Position numbers and translations under genes: made by a program. A stretch of DNA of 64,000 nt, taken from positions 186,001 to 250,000 of the forward strand of contig NZ_JAIKLE010000002.1 in NCBI RefSeq assembly GCF_022267315.1, given 5' to 3'. This DNA comes from Maribellus maritimus. Lineage in GTDB: Bacteria > Bacteroidota > Bacteroidia > Bacteroidales > Prolixibacteraceae. This document shows positions 61,022-64,000 of the stretch, piece after piece. The notes beneath the pieces were generated by a model, which did no database searches, was not told where the DNA came from, and saw only the letters and a program-made list of their open reading frames with translations. How positions within the stretch are numbered: the stretch's first letter is position 1; each line of letters begins with the position of its first letter.

Positions 61022-62752
61022 ATGAATTTTTCGAAAAACAAACGGTCTTATTTTTTTATTAGTGCATTTTTTGCGCTGCTTTCGATGTCTGGTTTCACAC
61101 AGGGGAAAGACTACATCACAGAAATTGACCAAAATTTCAACACGATCGATGTTATAAATTGGTTGTCTGCCGGGCCTTTTCCAAGCGTTTATTATCCGGG
61201 CAATGAAAAACATGAATCAATGCGCAACGGTTATGCTATTGATTTTTTGCAAGAAGTTGGCGGAGAGACGGGGGCTCAAATTCAGCATGGTACTAACCTG
61301 TATTTACCGTCGGGCAAGGTGTTGGAATTCAAACCTGCTAATTGGGACAGAGCCTATCTTGATCTTCCCGATTTATATGGAGATGAAGCTCCTGCCTGTG
61401 CTTATCTGTACGCAGAAATTAAGTGTAAAAAGAAACAAGAAGTTTTTTTTCATGTTGGTATAAATGATGCCGGGAAAGTATGGTTGAATGGGAAACAGAT
61501 TATCTCACATCCACTGGATGGACCTGCCGAAAAATCAGACGAAATAGTAAAGGTTGATTTAAAAAAGGGAGTTAACCAGCTTCTGGTTAAGATTGATCAG
61601 GCTGGTGGTGAATGGGGTGCCTATTTCCAAATTTACAGTCGTAACGCACAGGAACAGTACCTTAATTCTAAAGTTGACCATGGAAAGTCACTAAGTGATC
61701 AAAATGGTGTAGCAACTCTTGTTAGTCACCATATATTGTGTAAAGAGGAGAACCGATATATTGGATGGCCAACAATCTGCAAAACTCGTGAAGGAGAACT
61801 GTTGGTTGTTTTTTCGGGAGACCGCGATCAGCATGTTTGCCCCTTTGGGATTACCCAGATGGTGCGTAGTATTGATAACGGAGAAACCTGGAGCGATCCG
61901 GAAACCATTAATAACACTCCGCTCGACGACCGCGATGCCGGAATTATCCAAATCAAAGATGGTACACTGGTAGTGAGTTGGTTTACATCCCTGGCATTCG
62001 ACAGGGAGAGTTTTTACATTAATAATCCTTCGTGGAAAAGACATGCCGCAAAACTTGGCCCGGAAACACGGGAACGCTGGTTGGGGAACTGGATACGTCG
62101 CTCAACGGATAATGGTCGTACCTGGGAGGAACCGGTAAAGCAAAACGGCACGGCTCCACATGGCCCTATCGAATTAAACGATGGACGTTTGCTTTATGTT
62201 GGTACCGGAAAGTTGAAGGGTGAAAAGGTGAACAGCGTGGAAGAATCAAAGGACGGAGGTAAAAGCTGGCAACTGATTGCCACTATCCCAATTCCCGAGG
62301 ATGAAGATATCGGGCATTACCATGAACCACATGTAGCTGAATTGCCCGACGGAAAACTGGTGGCACAGATTCGGTATCAACCGGAAACAAAACGCTTAAG
62401 TTTTATGCGTCAGTCGGAAAGCCACGATGGCGGCCAAACCTGGACTGTTACACATGAGACCCCGCTTTGGGGATATCCTCCGCATTTAATCGTACTGGAT
62501 AACGGATGGCTGTTGTCGGTATACGGTGTACGGCGAAAGCCATACAGCGAGAGAGCTTGTATTAGTAAAGATGGTGGTCTTACCTGGGACATTGAGAACG
62601 AAATCATACTAAAGGATGCAATGAACAGTGATTTAGGTTACCCTGCTTCTGTGCAACTCGACGATGGTTCGATCTTTACTGTTTATTACCAGATCGACAA
62701 GGCCGGAGAAAAGACGTGTATGATGGGTACAAAGTGGCGGCTGAAAGAATGA
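61022..62752 (+). CDS. Sialidase-fold exo-glycosidase-like protein with N-terminal sandwich
   Basis: This 576-residue protein has a signal peptide (about 1-28, ending GFTQG). An N-terminal beta-sandwich (about 35-215; FHVGINDAGKVWLNGKQII) resembles PA14/carbohydrate-binding domains. The C-terminal six-bladed propeller carries five Asp-boxes: SIDNGETW, STDNGRTW, SKDGGKSW, SHDGGQTW and SKDGGLTW (about residues 283, 360, 411, 467, 515). The usual GH33 first-blade motif with Arg-Ile-Pro is replaced by IGWPTICKTREGELLVVFSGD, so classical sialic-acid hydrolysis is doubtful. It probably cleaves another terminal sugar or is a related family. It is the last gene before the terminator at 62823. Confidence 0.8.
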   Translation: MNFSKNKRSYFFISAFFALLSMSGFTQGKDYITEIDQNFNTIDVINWLSAGPFPSVYYPGNEKHESMRNGYAIDFLQEVGGETGAQIQHGTNLYLPSGKVLEFKPANWDRAYLDLPDLYGDEAPACAYLYAEIKCKKKQEVFFHVGINDAGKVWLNGKQIISHPLDGPAEKSDEIVKVDLKKGVNQLLVKIDQAGGEWGAYFQIYSRNAQEQYLNSKVDHGKSLSDQNGVATLVSHHILCKEENRYIGWPTICKTREGELLVVFSGDRDQHVCPFGITQMVRSIDNGETWSDPETINNTPLDDRDAGIIQIKDGTLVVSWFTSLAFDRESFYINNPSWKRHAAKLGPETRERWLGNWIRRSTDNGRTWEEPVKQNGTAPHGPIELNDGRLLYVGTGKLKGEKVNSVEESKDGGKSWQLIATIPIPEDEDIGHYHEPHVAELPDGKLVAQIRYQPETKRLSFMRQSESHDGGQTWTVTHETPLWGYPPHLIVLDNGWLLSVYGVRRKPYSERACISKDGGLTWDIENEIILKDAMNSDLGYPASVQLDDGSIFTVYYQIDKAGEKTCMMGTKWRLKE

Positions 62753-62822
62753 TATTCATAGCATAGAGTCCGATTGCTTTTAGAAATAGAAAGAATTCTG
62801 GTTTTGTTTGTTAAATTCTAAT

Positions 62823-62850
62823 GGCTGCAATTATGAGTTGCAGCCTTTTT
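62823..62850 (+). terminator. Rho-independent terminator after the enzyme run
   Basis: A perfect 8-base stem (GGCTGCAA at 62823-62830, TTGCAGCC at 62838-62845) with a 7-base loop is followed at once by TTTTT (62846-62850), 71 bases past the last stop. This is the best terminator in the window and marks the end of the plus-strand transcript. Confidence 0.85.
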
Positions 62851-63103
62851 CATTTTGTCACGCCAAATTACATTTTTGATATTTAACCTTGAATCGTGCA
62901 AAACAATTCTTCCATATGTAATACTTATTGACTTAAAAAGGATTGTAGCCATTGCTGAAAACTTGATGCTATGCGTAAATCCTTATACTGACTTAACCTG
63001 GATAACGTCCATCATCTGGCGGAATTTGTGTCTGTGCGACCTTTACAGACGACCTCATTATTAAAGCCGGTTGGGAACCATGGTTTTTAGTTACAGATAG
63101 TTT
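62851..63103. other. Convergent intergenic; nothing recognised
   Basis: With the terminator region this makes a gene-free stretch of about 350 bases between the sialidase-fold gene and the convergent rhamnosidase gene. A 69-codon open frame (62855-63064) has Cys/Ile-rich sequence without motifs and no ribosome binding site, so I do not call it. No second hairpin for the minus-strand gene was found. Confidence 0.4.
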
Positions 63104-64000
63104 TCAAAACGAAATAGTAACATTTTTTGAAGGTATAATTTTTACTGGCCCCAGCAGACCGGAAGCGGGCAGGGGACTAAATCCAAATTCCCTGGGTAAA
63201 ATAGTGGGATTTGGCGATCGTGCTGTTCCAAAATGTGGAACAAGGTTTTCGGGTACAGGTGATATTTCCTTCATCGCTGAAATTCGGTTGATTAAAGTGT
63301 TGGTAACGCGTACTATAATTCTGTTCTCACCCGGTTTAACCAGTTTTGTGATGTCTGTATTTTGTCCGCGCATCCAGACGGTACCGGCATTTTTTCCATT
63401 GATGATAATTTCTGCGACGTTGCAAACCCTTCCCAAATCCAGGATTAAATTCAAATTTTTTTGAATCCAGGAAGAGGGCACCTCAAAGCTTGTCTCGTAT
63501 TGTCCGGTGCCACTAAAATGCTTCGTATTCTCCTCCGTTGTCCAGGATGATAGAGAAGTAATGTTCTTTGTTATACCTGGAAAATCTTTTCCTTTCAGCG
63601 TCAGTTTCCATTCGCCACCAATATTTAATGGAGCCGGGATATCGTTAACCTGAACGGTTTTAACTGTTTTTTTCCCTTTATTACTGATTGCAACATAGAA
63701 ATCTCCATTGTTAAATGTAAGGCCGCTCAAGCTGTTATTTCCTATAGAATCAATACCGCTAAGATTGGTTTCTGATACATAAACCGGTGGTTCTCCGGGA
63801 CTGAAAATAAAAAACGTCGATTCATAAGATGCCAGTTTTAAGGACAGGGTAATCCCATCTTCATGTGACATAAAATTCAAAACTTCAGAGATTTTTCCAT
63901 TGTATGGATTCCATCTTTTGATATTTTTATTGTCTGTTCGGAAGGTAACCGGTATAGTGCTGGATTTATCCTGAATGTTGGTTACAAAATAAATATCGGT
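63104..64000 (-). CDS. C-terminal part of a GH106-like alpha-L-rhamnosidase
   Basis: The frame is open from the right edge to the stop at 63104-63106 (about 298 residues). The visible part starts with TDIYFVTNIQDKSSTIPVTF and continues through KRWNPYNGKI, typical of the linker sandwich after the GH106 barrel. It ends with the galactose-binding-like domain LGRVCNVAEIIINGKNAGTVW, TKLVKPGENRIIVRVTNTLINR and GLLGPVKII. These motifs are shared by GH106 and some GH2-like proteins. The catalytic residues lie off-window, so family and activity are not certain. The gene converges on the terminator of the plus-strand run. Confidence 0.75.
   Translation of the reverse strand, partial: TDIYFVTNIQDKSSTIPVTFRTDNKNIKRWNPYNGKISEVLNFMSHEDGITLSLKLASYESTFFIFSPGEPPVYVSETNLSGIDSIGNNSLSGLTFNNGDFYVAISNKGKKTVKTVQVNDIPAPLNIGGEWKLTLKGKDFPGITKNITSLSSWTTEENTKHFSGTGQYETSFEVPSSWIQKNLNLILDLGRVCNVAEIIINGKNAGTVWMRGQNTDITKLVKPGENRIIVRVTNTLINRISAMKEISPVPENLVPHFGTARSPNPTILPREFGFSPLPASGLLGPVKIIPSKNVTISF

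Noticed and set aside
62855-63064. 69-codon plus-strand open frame after the terminator
   Set aside because: No recognisable motif, no ribosome binding site, and begins five bases after a strong terminator.
1-64000. tRNA, rRNA, CRISPR array, integrase or insertion sequence
   Set aside because: None seen: no clustered direct repeats, no transposase-like protein, and no cloverleaf-like sequences noticed by reading.

Overview
The window looks like part of a low-GC, AT-rich Bacteroidota chromosome. The grounds are a SusC/SusD pair, a periplasmic-sensor regulator with two-bladed-propeller (Reg_prop) repeats, many lipoprotein glycosidases, start sites without strong Shine-Dalgarno sequences, and one sequence matching the Bacteroidota -7 element. 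A free-living, possibly marine member of the Marinilabiliales/Prolixibacteraceae type would fit, but that placement is only an impression. Nearly everything here is a carbohydrate- and glycoprotein-catabolism locus (a large polysaccharide utilization locus, PUL). No rRNA, tRNA, CRISPR array, phage or intact insertion sequence was seen.

Layout. 1-2222 (-): sensor half of a hybrid two-component regulator, cut by the left edge. 2627-3235: decayed remains of a susD gene and a GH127-type gene. 3351-4583 (-): ROK repressor. 5286-9664 (+): sodium/solute symporter, zinc alcohol dehydrogenase and iron alcohol dehydrogenase, a sugar uptake/oxidoreduction cassette. 9726-32007 (+): one long run containing SusC, SusD, a LamG protein, two S1 sulfatases, an M1 peptidase, GH31, GH95, a dipeptidyl peptidase IV-type peptidase, an ornithine cyclodeaminase-family enzyme and an L-serine dehydratase. 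32119-34494 (-): a GH92 alpha-mannosidase. 34703-62752 (+): a GH2 exo-glucosaminidase/beta-mannosidase-like enzyme, a FucP-like transporter, an unknown multi-pass membrane protein, GH3, a CPBP protease homologue, GH92, a GH20-like protein, GH92, a propeller-phosphoesterase, a HAD phosphatase, an amidohydrolase, GH92, a DUF1080 protein and a sialidase-fold protein. A hairpin-plus-U-tract terminator at 62823-62850 closes this run. 63104-64000 (-): C-terminal part of a GH106-like rhamnosidase.

How the genes may work together (inference). A single SusC/SusD pair would import oligosaccharides released by surface lipoprotein enzymes. Four GH92 enzymes point to an alpha-mannose-rich target. GH95, GH31, GH3, GH2 and two sulfatases suggest it is also fucosylated (or L-galactosylated), sulfated and amino-sugar-containing. 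The two peptidases, serine dehydratase and OCD-family enzyme between the glycosidases suggest the peptide part is eaten too, so a sulfated glycoprotein or proteoglycan is a reasonable guess. The phosphoesterase and HAD phosphatase leave room for phosphorylated mannans.

The most interesting unexplained items are: the LamG protein's uncharacterised C-terminal module; the GH20-like protein whose catalytic Asp-Glu pair is absent; the sialidase-fold protein lacking the usual Arg-Ile-Pro motif; the M1 peptidase with a rewritten GAMEN motif; the divergent GH92; and the relic PUL at the left.
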